A stretch of 28,832 bases of DNA from Rhizophlyctis rosea (GCA_027596075.1 JADGJC010000421.1:1-28832); one strand, 5' to 3'. Positions 1 through 13,032 are shown, counted from the first letter of the stretch. The notes: generated by a model not told the origin, from the letters alone. Numbers and translations are program-made.

Positions 1-399
1 AAGAACGACCCCGCCAAGGAAGCCGCCTCCTTCAACGCCCAGGTCATCGTCCTCGCCCACCCCGGTCAAATCGCCGCCGGCTACAGTCCAGTCCTCGACT
101 GCCACACCGCCCACATTGCCTGCAAGTTCTCCGAGCTCATCGAGAAGATCGACCGTCGTTCCGGCAAGAAGCTCGAGGACGCCCCCAAGTTCATCAAGTC
201 TGGTGACGCCGCCATCGTCAAGATGATCCCGTCCAAGGCTATGTGCGTTGAGGCTTACACTGACTACCCCCCTCTTGGTCGTTTCGCCGTCCGTGACATG
301 CGTCAAACCGTTGCCGTCGGTGTCATCAAGTCTGTTGAGAAGACTGACAAGTCTGGTGGTAAGGTCACCAAGGCTGCCGTCAAGGCTGGCAAGAAATAA
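1..399 (+). CDS. TEF1: Translation elongation factor 1-alpha, C-terminal part (5' truncated by window)
   Basis: The frame is open from base 1 to TAA at 397-399 and gives 132 residues, the end of domain II and all of domain III of EF-1alpha, the GTPase that delivers aminoacyl-tRNA to the ribosome A site. Recognisable family blocks include [66 protein letters not shown] and the Lys-rich tail KAAVKAGKK. The blocks match EF-1alpha rather than the EF-like (EFL) protein that replaces it in some early-diverging fungi. Codon use is strongly biased to C- and G-ending codons (for example GAG, AAG, ATC, GAC), as expected for a very highly expressed gene and unlike the rest of the window. The GTP-binding domain and any introns lie before base 1. 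No frameshift or intron is visible in this part. Confidence 0.97.
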   Translation, partial: KNDPAKEAASFNAQVIVLAHPGQIAAGYSPVLDCHTAHIACKFSELIEKIDRRSGKKLEDAPKFIKSGDAAIVKMIPSKAMCVEAYTDYPPLGRFAVRDMRQTVAVGVIKSVEKTDKSGGKVTKAAVKAGKK

Positions 400-545
400 G
401 CTAGTGTAGCTTAGTTTCGTTGTCTTTCTGTGTCGGTGTCGGGGTTGTAAGTTGTTTTAGTATATGGGTTTGTAGAAGGCGTTCAGTAGCGTTTCGGTTG
501 ATTTCTACACTGTATAATATATCATTTAGCGTAGTTTTCTTTTCT
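400..545 (+). other. Putative EF-1alpha 3' UTR and polyadenylation region
   Basis: After the stop codon the sequence turns T-rich and AT-rich, with a TATAATATATCATTT stretch near 510-525 and poly-T/C just after it. This is typical of fungal 3' UTR and cleavage regions, which often lack a strict AATAAA. No exact poly(A) site can be fixed from sequence alone. Confidence 0.35.
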
Positions 546-1144
546 TTCTGAAATCAATCTCTGTGTGTTGCGTGCAGTTGTGGTGTTGTGGATAGATAGC
601 TGTGCCAATGATGGGCGCCATCAGTTCAAAGCATGCAACTTGAGATGTTGCGACAGTCAATGCTCAGTTCCGACCGAGCTTCGCGATCAATTTTTGGTAT
701 CATTATCCTATGTGGCTGTAACTGTGAACTACCCGTCCTCTCACATGTGGTTGAACTGTTATCACCAGTTGATCCACAACCATGATCACTTCCCAACCAT
801 ATTTGACCAATCCTCCCAATCCAAGTCCGCTAGCAGCTTCATTTCTTGAATCACGTCCCTGCCCTTGTTTGCACACGACGATGTGCACTTCTTTGTGGAT
901 GACGCTTGGATGTTTGCTGCAGAGCGGACGGACAAGATGCTTGATCGACACCTTCCCATTCACACATGGGGAAGAAGACCTGTATCACAATCCTCTGCAC
1001 CTGCTGTTTTTTAACCGTTTGGTACGTTTCTTTGCTACGTCGGCCGCCAAATCCCATCCCAAACAATACAGACTCTTGCATCTCTTCCAGATGCCGCCGT
1101 CATGGCATGCAAAGCGCAAATCGTGTGCACGGGTTGGTGGAATC

Positions 1145-1172
1145 TTCATCAATCACAGATCTGATCTCTGAT
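1145..1172 (+). repeat. Degenerate dispersed repeat, copy 1
   Basis: This 28-bp block matches 4734-4761 at 24 of 28 positions, and its part 1157-1172 matches 2554-2569 at 15 of 16. In one frame both larger copies encode a similar peptide (ESSSI-[TD]-DLISD), though no long ORF surrounds it. The block is built partly of GATC-like words, so some of the similarity could be low-complexity. Confidence 0.35.
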
Positions 1173-4100
1173 GCTTTCGATGTTTGAAGACCACTCACAA
1201 TAAGGTTATTTTGTCGACAATGCCAAAACCCCCCCAACATTGAACGTCAGCCGTTTCGGTCATACTGAAAAGACCAGCTGGGTTCACTCATGGAGTTACT
1301 GCATATTAAGCAAGAACTCCGGTGCGATCAGCGGCAGCATAGACTGGTGGGCTTGGTCTGCAAACATACTGGCCATGCAACTCAACCTTTCCCCCGTTTT
1401 TTTTCCCATTGGGGTTGCTACTGTCATTTGAGGGGATCAACTACCCTTTCCAAATTGATCTTTCCACGAGTTTTGGAGGTAGCTGTCAAATATCGGAGTG
1501 GGGACGCCTACTTGACGAAACATATGCAGTTGACTCGCCTCACTTGTCTGGTGTGAAATTTGCCCGCCTTCGTAATTTTTCACCCTCCACACTCTCCTTC
1601 TTCTCGTTGGACTGATACCAGCTTAACGTGTCAACCGTGCAAAAATTGATTCGGAGGAGTAGCCTGCTTATTGTTTGGTGAAAGCCCCTTGCTCCAGCAC
1701 ATGACCCGGCTTACCAGAACGGAGTAAAACGGACACAACCTTGCTGACATATCTATAATCCAGAAGGGTGTTCAAGGGCAGTAAATACACATATCTTTTG
1801 ATTCATATATAACACGATAAAGTCATCGGATGCTCGTTTGTCAACCAAGCCTAATTCCACACTCGCTGGCCTCCTTTTTCGGTTTTTTCCCCTTGAAGGG
1901 ACGTCACTTTGGATGATGCACAGACCAAAAAGCACTCTCACCCACCAACGTAAATTGCATCGGTCCGGAACCAAAAAGAATGTTCCCATGAGTTTGAATT
2001 GAAAAGCGTTGCGTGCGTGGTGAATGCTAATGAAACGGCGCCGCCAATTTAAATGCAATGAAGCGTTCGTCAAAGATTGATGTATGATCAGAAGGAAAGG
2101 GAGGTGAACCACCACTTCAGCGATATAGACTACTTAAACTAGTTTAAACTGGCCACAGTGAAAATCTTGCAAACGTTCATATTGACTACAATACTGGTTG
2201 CAGATTCAAGCCGCAATGTTGCCGGTCTCATCCTTTTTCCGGTTAGTTTACTGGCAGTCCTCTTTGGACGGACCCACCCACTTTCGAACCTCAACATTCA
2301 GATATAGAACATATGGTCCAAAACGCAGGTTCCCATAAGTTCAACCTGCAAATTCAACTTCTGCGCCCTCGTTCAAAAGTACACCAAACATACATAAACT
2401 TTTGGGACCATATCATTGCACGTCACCACTCCGCTGGAGTAGTGTCGTTGGAGACTTCATCAACGTTCGCCTCTTTCCACGCTTCCTTTTCATTCGATTT
2501 TCATACCATGGCAAGGGAAAAGATGGAGATCAAGGCGGTGACGACAAATCCCAAGATCTGATCGCTGATTCCACGTTCATCTCAACCAAGATTAATTTCG
2601 TTTTTCGCTTCCGAAAAGGTCATACTGCAAGTACTGAAATGATTTCGCCCATGCATTTGAAGTGCAGAGAACACGCATCGCTTCAGTGCCCATCGACATT
2701 GGCAAATTAGCAATACTTCACTGACAATGGCAATGGAAGGGGAGATGATCAGATTTGATGACATGCGCTTCAAATGTTCTTTCACAACTTGGGAAATAGC
2801 TGTCTCATGAAGTTCATGAACGGAACTTGGACATGTACTTAGCAAAACGGTGGAGTCGACTCCCTCCACCTCAACGCATAGCACGAGTGCAAGTTTGCTT
2901 TTGCTGCCATAGAAAATTCTCTTCCATTATTCAGTTGTAAAGTTTTTCACTGGAAGGATAAAAAATAAACACCCGAAAGGCTCGTCCAAGCCGCATATGA
3001 CACTCATATCGGTCCTTGCGCATCTGAATTTTGCTGCCAGTTTATGACTAACATGGAGAAAGTTGCCGACACCGCGGGATTCCACATCGACAAGGCTATG
3101 TCAGTTACGATTCTCACTCACTGGAACGAAATGGTCATCATCTCGCTGAGTAAATGGCGCAATGACCATTGATTTGACTCATTTGCATGTTATGCAGTCA
3201 GCGGGTGCACTGGCAAATGTCTTTTTGCCCCGCTGCTGTCAAAGGTGAAGAGATGCTGCTCGATACATATGACCGACCTCACCAGCTGTGAACCCCAAAT
3301 CGCGTCGTCTTAGTTGCGTTTGCTTCACAGTCCGACGCGCAAAACTGAACTGCATGTATCAGCCATCGTATCTGGTTCTTCACCTCCTTCACAAATTTCG
3401 TGAACTATACACATTCAGTCAAAGTTTGGATGTCTTGTTTGGATCATATCTAATGACTTCGGTTAATGTCGCAGTCCATGATCGGATAACATGGCCCGAC
3501 TCAAAAGGGTTCATCTTTTCGGTCAGTGGCCAAAGCTTTGACATGGGATAGATGGTGATGTTTTTCGTGGCTGTTGAGCGTTGGGATGATATCAAATATA
3601 TGTTTACAGCAAGCTGAACGCCCAGCTCTAAACCATTCTCCGCAACAATCTCTCGTTCTTGCCTTTTCTCCTTCCAATTGAAGTGTCCTATCGATTCATG
3701 AGTTGCAAAAACAGAAGCATGAGTCCCATTGCCATTGCATCGTGGTCACATTCCTTGAAACCTGTGCTGCATTAAGAACGAAAAAAAGTCACTGCAAGAC
3801 CCCAGATTTGCATAGCCTGACGAGGCGAGAGCCCATGTCATGCAATGAGGGGCAATTGCGAATTCGAAAAGAGACCCTCCACATGTAACGATTCTGTGGC
3901 GGGTTCCCTTCATAGACACTTCAGCATCATGGAACGTCCATCATATCTTCAACTTCGCCTCATGTACCGATCATAGCCTTCTTTTCCGCTTTTTCGAAAC
4001 CAAGAAAAGGCTCACAGTATGAACATGGGTGTGCACGGTTGGGAGTACGCAAAGTGCTTTCAAAGGCACTACACTCACTATTAACAATTTTACATTGTCT

Positions 4101-4733
4101 GGCATGACCTGGCGCGACATGGCCGTACAATTCTCAAAATTCGATCGGACAACAGGTCGTGTAAGCCTCAATCCCGCGTGCAGCATCAATCAATGTCTGT
4201 GTTCCTATATGTACGGAAAGCTTGTCGACGACAGCATTCCACTCACATCAAGCATTATGTGTAGGTATGTCAGTATGCCGGCACCGCCACGTTATCTTCG
4301 ACGTCTTGTGCTCTCTTCTTCCGTTTTCTCAGACAGATTTGAGATGCAGATCACGATACGAATGAGAGCCAGGTGCAGATGTAATCCACGGGACTAAGAA
4401 TAATACATAATGACATTAGGTTATGAACGTTGGTGTTGGTTCCATATGCTCCATGTTGGACATCGAAATTCCGACCGGACAATGGGAGTTGAATTGGCCA
4501 TGTATCCTTTTTCAGTCAGCTTCAGCTTATCTGAAGATACTGATCACCCTTCTCCTTCAAAAGGTCTGAACCATCTATCATCATCCATCCTGTCCTATTG
4601 ACTCATGCGTGGATCTACCCGCGTCTTCCCATGCACGTGAAATATCCATGGTGTGTACGCTCCCTACATCAAAATCTCTGCTTTCGTTTGAAAAAAAAAG
4701 CGAGAGGGCGTCAACAAAGATGGGATTTGAAAG

Positions 4734-4761
4734 TTCATCAATCGATGATTTGATCTCTGAT
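4734..4761 (+). repeat. Degenerate dispersed repeat, copy 2
   Basis: This is the second copy of the block at 1145-1172. It sits after an A9 run and reads ESSSIDDLISD in one frame. Flanks beyond about 30 bp do not align obviously by eye, so it is either a short remnant of an old repeat or chance similarity. Confidence 0.35.
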
Positions 4762-5179
4762 ACACGATGCATGCATTTGCCAAATGAATAGAAATGGATC
4801 CCCACAGTCTTTTCCTTGCATCTTTGATGCTCTACCCATTGAATAGCAGTCTTTTGACGTGCCCCAGAACTTTTGGACTGTAGAGTGCGGCCTTCCGCGG
4901 CGGCTTGCTGTTACTGAGTACGCATTGATACGGCGAACGAGGATGTTTATTGATCTTCTGCGTGATGATTTCATTTGCTGAAACGCAGCTACAAAAGTTG
5001 ATCGCTCCCGTTCAGATACCGCACGTCAGTCAATCCCAAGTAGCGCTACCGAACACTCGAGTCGCAGCCTGAAGCGCTCGTCCTTCGCCTCTATTGTGCA
5101 CTTGACCATTTGTCTGCATACTGCAAGCGAAAAGGGGTGACAAGGGGAACCACATGTATACTGTGAGCCAAAAACGGTA

Positions 5180-5225
5180 TTGAGGAGAAAAGGTCATCCT
5201 TAGCTACTTGAGGAGAAAAAGGCAT
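5180..5225. repeat. Pair of 18-bp near-direct repeats carrying A-runs, downstream of tRNA-Val
   Basis: Two copies (5180-5197 and 5208-5225) share TTGAGGAGAAAA and then GGTCAT or AGGCAT. Read from the minus-strand tRNA, each copy supplies a T4 or T5 run, the RNA polymerase III termination signal. The nearer run (5216-5220) lies 34 nt beyond the tRNA 3' end. A terminator role is an inference from position. Confidence 0.4.
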
Positions 5226-5253
5226 TTTCAAATACACGAAATCGTCCATTAAT

Positions 5254-5327
5254 TGGTTTCGTCCGGGATCGAACCGGAGACCTCCTGTGTGTTAGACAGG
5301 TGTGATAACCAACTGCACCACGAAACC
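5254..5327 (-). tRNA. tRNA-Val (anticodon AAC)
   Basis: The minus strand folds into a complete cloverleaf of 74 nt including the discriminator A. The acceptor stem GGTTTCG pairs perfectly with CGAAACC. The anticodon arm is CCTGT-CTAACAC-ACAGG with anticodon AAC (valine). The T arm TCCGG-TTCGATC-CCGGA carries the B box. The D arm (GTG...CAC) has the GGTT loop core of the A box. There is no intron, and CCA is not encoded, as in other nuclear tRNA genes. It closely resembles fungal tRNA-Val(AAC). It is the only clear functional gene in the 16 kb between EF-1alpha and the velvet gene, and should be transcribed by Pol III from its internal promoter. Confidence 0.97.
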
Positions 5328-8300
5328 TGGTGATGACGTCCAGGAAAAAAATCCACAATCATTCCCACACGTAAGGTTTTCTCAATTTCCGGCAGCTTGC
5401 TCAGCGAAAACAAGAAATTGCGATCACTGCTTCTGAATGCAAACAGAAACATCCCGTCCCAATGCAGCGCGAACTTAATAACGAAACATGGAACGAATGA
5501 CGAGCAATATGACAGGAAGCCCTGTTCATTTAGTACTATGTATCGTCTGACGAGAATTTTGCAGACTAAAGTGAGCTTTCAAGAGAAGAACGTCGAGTTT
5601 CTAGGACCCTAGGACCGTGAAACGGGTCGCTGAGCAACACCTCAGTTCAAATAAAGCGCCATTCCTTGCCTGCATTTAAACCGAATCTTTAGCCACATCG
5701 AGCAGACGGACGAACAGACTGGTGACAAATAGTAAAGATAGCTCCTTTGAGATCTTGCTGCACATAATAGTCACTTGGATATTGGCCATGGTCCATTTTT
5801 CCCGGGCAGTGTATGGCTTGATTTGGTCCAAAAAAGTGTATCACCTGTCTTGATACATTCACAACATGTTGGTTTCGCCTATCTATGACCAATGAAGAAG
5901 CACGGAGAAGCAGATGGCGTTGGTGATTGATGCGGTACTAGTTCGCATAGGGCATTTTCGAATTCGATCCTTTTTACTGAGGGTCATTTTGTACCAAGAG
6001 TTGTAATCCATCAACAATTTGCGGACTGCGAGCAAAAGAGATGTGACATTCCCTGACGTTGCCATGATGCTGCTTTCAATTACGTGAAGAACAGAAAGCT
6101 TTCTACTGTCGATTGTTCTGCGTGCTTCAAAGGAAACAACATCATAGGTGCCGACGGACCTGGAAGTTTTTTGCTCACAGATTTGGCGTGCCAAAAAAAA
6201 TCGGACGGCTTGAATTACAACACTTCGTTTGATGGATTGATTTCCAAGATCGAAGGGACCAACATTGTAAAGCTTCTGGGATAACAACTTCTCGAGTTGG
6301 GCTCTTCGGCTGAAGACGTCGCATATGGGTTGCAGTGATTAGCAGGGTGTGGCGAAGTCTAGTTTATTTACAATCCATCCCTTTTTGTTTACATCGTCAA
6401 GGTCCTCATGCTCTGCGTACAATTAGTTGTCAACTGTCTCAGGTCTCGATGGACGGCCCAACGGACTGAAGGTGCACTGCAGAGGTCATTCTACCCATTC
6501 TGCGTCCTGTCGGCAACATCACCCTGTCGATCACGGTTCTCAAGGGGAATAAGGACGCATGTCCAATCGGTGTGAGGATACCACATGAAGAAACACATAA
6601 TCCGCATGACAATAACAAAAGGAAGTGTCACCACAAGGTTCCGCAATGAGGACGGTCAGCATGCAGAACGATCCGTCAAGTTATTTTTTTGAACCCATCG
6701 CTTATCACGCCTGTACTTCACAGCCAGTGACAACGACAGGTCTCCCGTCCTTCACGGTACCGACCTGTCGAAATCTTGTTGAAATTCGGGTGTCCTCTAT
6801 CATACTCCCACCATCATGTTCCCATGAAGTAATGGACGGTTTGCTAATGCTGTGGTGTTTCCGAGACACTGAAAATGTTCGTCTTCTGTCTTGGTGCAAG
6901 GTGGAAACAGGGTGCTTCGTTTGATTTTCTTCGCGGTTGGATTCAGCTGAGGTGCATCCGTTTTCTCTTACGTTGCCACGCAGCCTAAATTCATTGACCT
7001 AAAAGGGGTATATGGAATTGGGTTTGCATAGGGCAAATCAACACATAGAAGTGTTGCCGAACCACCATAATAATTCAAAGAAAAAGGTCAGAAGAAGGAT
7101 GGAGCAGCCCCGAAAGCTGGCAAAGGGGGTTGACTCGAGTTGCTCACTGTTCTGAAAGAGGGGGCATTGTGCATTCCGCTATGCAAGCGGATGTTTGCTT
7201 GTGGGGAGCTTGTAACTTGGAAGGGGTGAATGTAGCGACAGAGCTCCACAGCATGGGCTTATTGGTTGCTGACAGAAAAAAGCTTGCCTCTGGCGCGACG
7301 AACGCCGGCAGCATCCTGAGACAGATAAGACGGCCGATAGTCAACTCCCATCTCCATTCAATGGACTTTCAGGGTACTTCTATCGAACTGGTTGATCAAC
7401 GTGTTCTCATTGCGCAGAAACATTTAAAAGAAGTTCTTACACCGCATCATAGGGCTGTTAATGTGTACAACTGTTGGTCATCTAGCTATACCCGCAATTC
7501 CCTGAGTGTAACGTGTAGTCTCGATGGTGGTTTTTTTCCCTGCTCCGGTCCATCAACCCTCCGCTTGTTCTTTGTCCTGCATTCGATCATTTCGAACTGT
7601 TGTATCAATGTTTCGAGACCGACGACTGCCAAATGGAAAGAATCAAAGCTCAGGTGTTGCGGCTCGAGGCAAACTTGTCGCATACGGTAAGGCGCCCGAG
7701 ATTGCTATCCGTTAGTTCTTTTTCTGTCTATGCAACCATAACTTACCCATGTCTCTCTGCAACTTCCACATGACAGCATAAGGGACGTGGTCTCTGCCGT
7801 TCACAAAAGCATTTTGCAGGCGCCAATCGGTTGTGCCGGAAACATGCTGTCATTATGTATCCCGATGAGAGGTTGATGAGCGAAGCGACTGCTTCAAATC
7901 ACATGTGTATCAATTTTCGTGAACTCGTCTTTTTGCTCGCTGGGGTTCGTACGAATCATTCCAAAAGACGTAACATCAACAAATGGTGGCAACTGATGGT
8001 GGATACAATCGATAGCCACACGGACATGGCCGGTCGGGAAGTCGGTTGCTTTGGCTTGTCATGCTCAAGATATGCGCAGAACGGAAGGAGTTGTGACGAA
8101 AGCAACGGCGTACGGATATCGACAATTCGATCCGTGCAGGCGTGTTCTTCGTTACTCATCGTCAGTTGTGGATCAGAACAGTGTCAGAGCTTTCTTTGAA
8201 AAGCTGAGCCCAAAGGATAAATCCGCGGAATCCACACAAGTTCTTTGTGCCTTCACTTGTTCAATTCGCTCATTCATTGGCAATCAAAAGTGGTGCACTG

Positions 8301-8495
8301 CTGACCGTACCTTCAACGGAGCATGAGCGATCCAGAACAAGAGCGGACTAAATTCCATCACTTCAGCATGACATATTACGATTTGGCAATTCAATGGTCT
8401 TGAAAAAATCAGTGGACGAGAATTGAGTTACCAACTGATACCGAAGGGGTGATCGCTGTGACCATTTTCTACTAATTTGTACAGTCCTCTCTTTT

Positions 8496-9015
8496 TGCCT
8501 GCCATTGTCTGAGACAACGAGCTTCAAGGTATCACAATACCGACTGAGCGCATTGTAGTATGCCGAATGTCGATGATCCGCACGACTGTGTTGACATGCG
8601 CACCTCTGATCGCACCACAAAAAGCGTGCGGCCACCGGACTGTCGCGATGCAACACGGTTGGTTTCCCTGATATATGATGGAACGCATGGATAGGTTTAG
8701 TGGACAGGAATCAAGTTCATGGACGAGAAACTTGTCAAACACTCTTACACTGTTCCATTGAGGGAGTGTCTGTTCCTTTCCTTACCTGCGGTTGCGAGTT
8801 GAATTACACCTCCACCGGTTGCGTTGCTTCTCAAATGAGGTATGCGGTCTCTTGCGAGATGTAGCGCACGACTAGCAAACCTTTTAGGTGCGATTACGAG
8901 TCAAACGTAAATCAATGCAAGCCAAAAAATCCGTCCGAGAAGTCTACCGGAGCAGGATTGAAATGCGGTGTAGCAAATACACCTATCCCAATCACACAGT
9001 GACCTTTGTCTCACG
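8496..9015 (+). repeat. Diverged repeat family, copy A
   Basis: Short conserved blocks occur in the same order as in copy B. The block at 8496-8515 matches 11394-11413 at 18 of 20. The block at 8616-8649 matches 11511-11547 and shares CACAAAAAG and GTGCGGC. A block near 8824 matches one near 12086. CGGTGTAGC at 8966 matches 12216, and GTCTCACG at 9008 matches 12232. The first two blocks are 120 bp apart here and 117 bp apart in copy B, which argues against chance. The middle is about 370 bp shorter than in copy B. Confidence 0.6.
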
Positions 9016-10141
9016 ATCGTCTGTGTGAGTTTCGGAAAGAATTGTCTTCAAAAATGCATTGATTGGCGAAAGTACCGCCAAGCTGTAGCAGGCTTGTTGA
9101 CTGATCAGAGATCGGGAGAAGGAAGCAGTGCTGAAGTGTCACGAGATGCATGTCTCAATCGCCTATGCATTGAATGCCTCATACGACACCCTGCGAATCT
9201 GCATATTCGAGTTACCAACATTCCACATCAGGCAAAAAGGGGAAACTATGTGGTGTACAGGAGAATGAGGATGGACATGGAGTGCAATCCTTTTGCCATT
9301 GGCATCACAACAATGACAACAAAGTCTATCGATGGAAACAGGTGCTAATGATGCCTTTATATCTCATCAAGTTCGTCAGGGAATTTTGAGTGTTCTTTAT
9401 GCGGAGGTTGCGATTTACGAGAAGCAAATACGTATCTTATGCTGCAAGCCTGCAACGCTTTTTGCGAATGACGGCCCGATGGCCTAGGGCCTTTATCGTA
9501 CAATCCACAGGAAAGGTACGGCCGAGTGCGAAATATTCAACAGCGTCAATTTTTCCCACATGAAAAGTAGTACGAGGAAAACGTGAACTCTGGAAACACA
9601 ACTGAAAAATCCTTAGGGGGCGGCAAATGCTCACTCCACAGACCGTATACCTTGGATCGCATATCTTCAACCGCATGCGTCCCTGTACACTCTATGTAGG
9701 GTATGTAGGGTACGGCGAGGCACAATGAGCTCTGCTGGTCTCATTGGCCGATTGAAGGTAGAATGGTCGGAGAGTCTATGCAACGAGACGAATCCCGGTT
9801 TCAAACAGTCCAGACAGCCCTGATAAACGCCTTCCCGTTTGAGAGCCTCACACTGCATCCCACGGAATCATCTCATCGGCCTTTTCTCACAACACAAAAG
9901 AGTACGATTCCTGAACGCCGGTTCGTCGGTACCTGTGTTGGCCTTTCCAGACTATCACGACAGCATTCATCGCCGCTCACACATTCAATGTGGAAAGCGT
10001 TTCTCATGGGTAACAGAGATCATGGTCGTGCGCACGACTGGTCTCTGCACCATGATCTGCACCAGCAAAATCAAGTAGGACCCTGAAATGCGTCACCGAA
10101 TACAAGCCACATTGGGTGACGGATGTGTTGATGATAACCTG

Positions 10142-10158
10142 TTTTTTTTTTTTTTTTT
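10142..10158. repeat. Homopolymer T17
   Basis: An uninterrupted run of 17 T lies in gene-poor DNA. It could be a remnant poly(A) tail of a retroposon on the minus strand, but no retroposon body or target-site duplication was found. Its length may be uncertain in the assembly. Confidence 0.8.
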
Positions 10159-11393
10159 GGTCCTGAGAAATGCCGGTTCGTAGTAATTGGCACTATGCGA
10201 TGTGAATTAATCATCTTACAATTGAAGGTAAAAAAAGGACAAGACACGGCGCAAGCTATCAATGGGAGAAATTTTCTATCCCATATGTGTCAGTCAAATC
10301 GTCATTCGTTTTGGCAAACGGTTCATGGTCAGGTACCTCGGATTTCGATGTCGACGGCCCGAAATCCATGAGAGAGTTATAGAAGGTTTGGAAATTGAAG
10401 AGGACGGAAAGGATCATCCCTTATGACAACTGTACAAGGCGAAACCAATGACAAGGGCGAAAATAGGTTGAAAGGAACAAGAAGCCGTATTGCCAAATGG
10501 GGTAGCGGAACACCACCTCACGATCTGTACCATTCCACGGACCGGATGAGCAGCTACACCTACCGCACAGATTGAGTGGTATGCGTACATTGTGAAAGGG
10601 TCATCTTCGAGCTGTGAAAACTTGCTCTGAGTGACAGCGACCTATTGGCCTATTGGCTAATACAGGGTCCCAAAAAAAGGAGATGGAGCGGCGAGGAGGA
10701 AACAGATGCTCGCAACTGACGGTAAATAAACATTGCGGCTTTGCCTGGCCACACTCAGATTGCACCCTATGAAGTCACTTGCATTGCCTTATCGCACTCC
10801 AGTGAAGGACTTGTAAGGCAAAAAGAATGAAGCCTATCAAAAGCGCAGTGGCAGAACGGGGTTCGACTACAACCTGTTTGGGCCATTGAATGAGCATCCT
10901 CGAAGCAGCATTTTTCGTCGGTCATAGATTTGGTTCGTGATGGATGCAATGGTCGTTTGCGGTTGTAAGTACGGTTCCGATCCAAAAGAACGCACCCTGA
11001 ACCATCAGAACTTCCCGAGCATCGCGCAAAGTAGGAATGAAAATTGAAAAGGATGTACACGGTGAGACTCTGAAACGCGCCCTCCAGCCGCATGCTTGAT
11101 CGAACCCTTTGTGCTTTCTTTTTTCTCCGCCTCCAAGAATACATCTGCACAAGCCTCATCAAGCGGCCGATGGTGTGATTGGATTGATTTGCTGGAGCAC
11201 GAACACCCAGAAGCAAGAGGAGAGTAGTATGTTGGAACAAGTGACCGTGACATATAACGCTAAAAACAAGGTTGACGAAAACTCCTATACGAGCCAACCG
11301 TCATCAGGACGATCATCGCTCGTGCCATTCCGTTGCCTTCGTTCAAGCAATATATCTGTACAATTTTGTAGTATCGGACCGTCCTGTCCTTCC

Positions 11394-12239
11394 TGCCTGC
11401 CATCGTTTGAGACGACTCTATAGTCTCTATGATTCTGAGGTCAGGGCCGAGACATTGCCGAGCGTTATGGTCGCCATGGTTCTGTGGTCACGAGTATATC
11501 GGCCTTAAAGCACAAAAAGTGTGCGGCTAACGGCAAACTGGCGCGATCCATCAAGTTCAGCATGGTCAACTCCCGCTGCGCTGTGTGGAACTTGCCACGA
11601 TGGTGGACTCCACCGTCCGACTAGGGCTTTGAACCGTACAAAGTGTACAAACAGTGTTTCCCGTCCTGACATGTCCAACTGGATTTTTGACTGCGGCGAA
11701 ACTACTGTGGAATGACGATAGACTAAAAAAAAGTTGAGTGATCATTTGACTGCGTTAATCAACGTTGTCGCACAAAGTAAAGATTCAGCCGCCGTCTGAC
11801 TTCTTTATGTCTTTCTATGGCGCACATCTCGCTCAATAACCAAGCGTTCCATTACGAGTCGTAATAGTGCTCTATCTGAGCATTAAGGGTTCTGCGCCGT
11901 CCGAATCTGAATACGCCGGCACAAGAGCGTTTCGACCATCTTAGTATTTCAAGTCAGAAAGGCCAACGCAAAGCAACAACCTGTTCCATTGCAAATCAAA
12001 ATACGATGACACACTGAGAACCACGCGAGCGGTCATTAGTCTTTTTTGGCTGCGGACTCAAATCAATTCACTTTTCTCTGAGCGCTGTGCTTCTTGAATT
12101 GGGTATGTGGTTGATTTGGAAGATGTCCCGTATGCTTGGTCAAACTTTAAGTGCGATCGTAGTCCCAGGCCCGAATCCATGGATCGCAAAAAGAAACAGC
12201 TGAGCTTTTACTATTCGGTGTAGCGAGCAGCGTCTCACG
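11394..12239 (+). repeat. Diverged repeat family, copy B (with extra internal segment)
   Basis: This copy is collinear with copy A at five blocks but has about 370 bp more between 11547 and 12086. That extra segment contains two perfect words shared with 13033-13083: a 17-mer at 11592-11608 and a 16-mer at 11620-11635. The extra segment could be an insertion of a second element or a part deleted from copy A. No ORF in either copy reveals the element class. Confidence 0.6.
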
Positions 12240-13032
12240 GTCCTCACCAATTCTCACGGCGAACTTCTGACAAAGACGCATGTGCAGTTTTGCGGAAGAG
12301 AATCATTTTTGAAACTTGAGCGAATTAGCGACCGATAAGTGATAGCATTTTGTCCTAGTCGCAGGTCCCAAAAGGAAAACCGCTACTACAAGGAATGTAA
12401 TAGGATGCCTGCCCTTGTCGACATATGCACTCCGTCGCGATTCGTGAATGCTTTCTTTGGACTTCTCACTCGGCGCCCTACGAGGCTTGCACATTGAGGT
12501 CCTGAACCTATCAACTCTACCAGATCAGTTAAAAAAAAGGAGATCATTAACGATGGAGTACAGGGACGTCATATGATCATTCGACGATGCGAACCATGGG
12601 ACATCGCTCATCCGTTCCCTACATACACATGTATATTTGATAAGGGTGTCATTATGCTCACTGAGTTATTGTTATGGTAGATTTCCATTGGAAGGAACCT
12701 CAAACGCACCGACCTAGAATGGAGCAGCAGGACGCTAAGAACTCTGAAACGTGTCACCCACGTCATCTGGAATCTCCCATATCAGTTGATACCATAATAG
12801 TTCTTTCTGTTCCCAGAAGTATCAGGAACCACTGACGAAGGGCATTCGTTATATCCACCAAGCTTTGCCAAGGAATTCACCCTCAAACACATGTTGGCAA
12901 CGACCATTTTGAAAAATGCTCTGAATAGTTGGTCAGTCAGGATAGTTATCTGCAGTATCGATCGTCGAATGTATTGTTTGATCCTCTGAAGAATTCGGTC
13001 GCTCGTGTGTCCCTCTTCTTTTTTGGTTCCCA

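Larger units (their letters stand above)
546..5180. other. Gene-poor tract without supportable coding regions
   Basis: Both strands contain only short ORFs (up to about 130 codons) that overlap one another, show no family motif I recognise and have no codon preference like that of EF-1alpha or the velvet gene. Short degenerate repeats occur here: a related block appears at 1145-1172, 2554-2569 and 4734-4761. The tract most likely consists of old mobile-element debris, but no transposase, reverse transcriptase, LTR or terminal inverted repeat could be identified. Confidence 0.5.

Noticed and set aside
2270..2300. tRNA T-arm-like word (reverse complement GGTTCGAAAG)
   Set aside because: The B box lacks its final C and no acceptor, anticodon or D arm can be built around it.
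7130..7690. 186-codon ORF as a possible gene
   Set aside because: No motif was found, Cys and Ser are scattered as in translated intergenic DNA, and competing ORFs exist on the opposite strand. No splice extension improves it.
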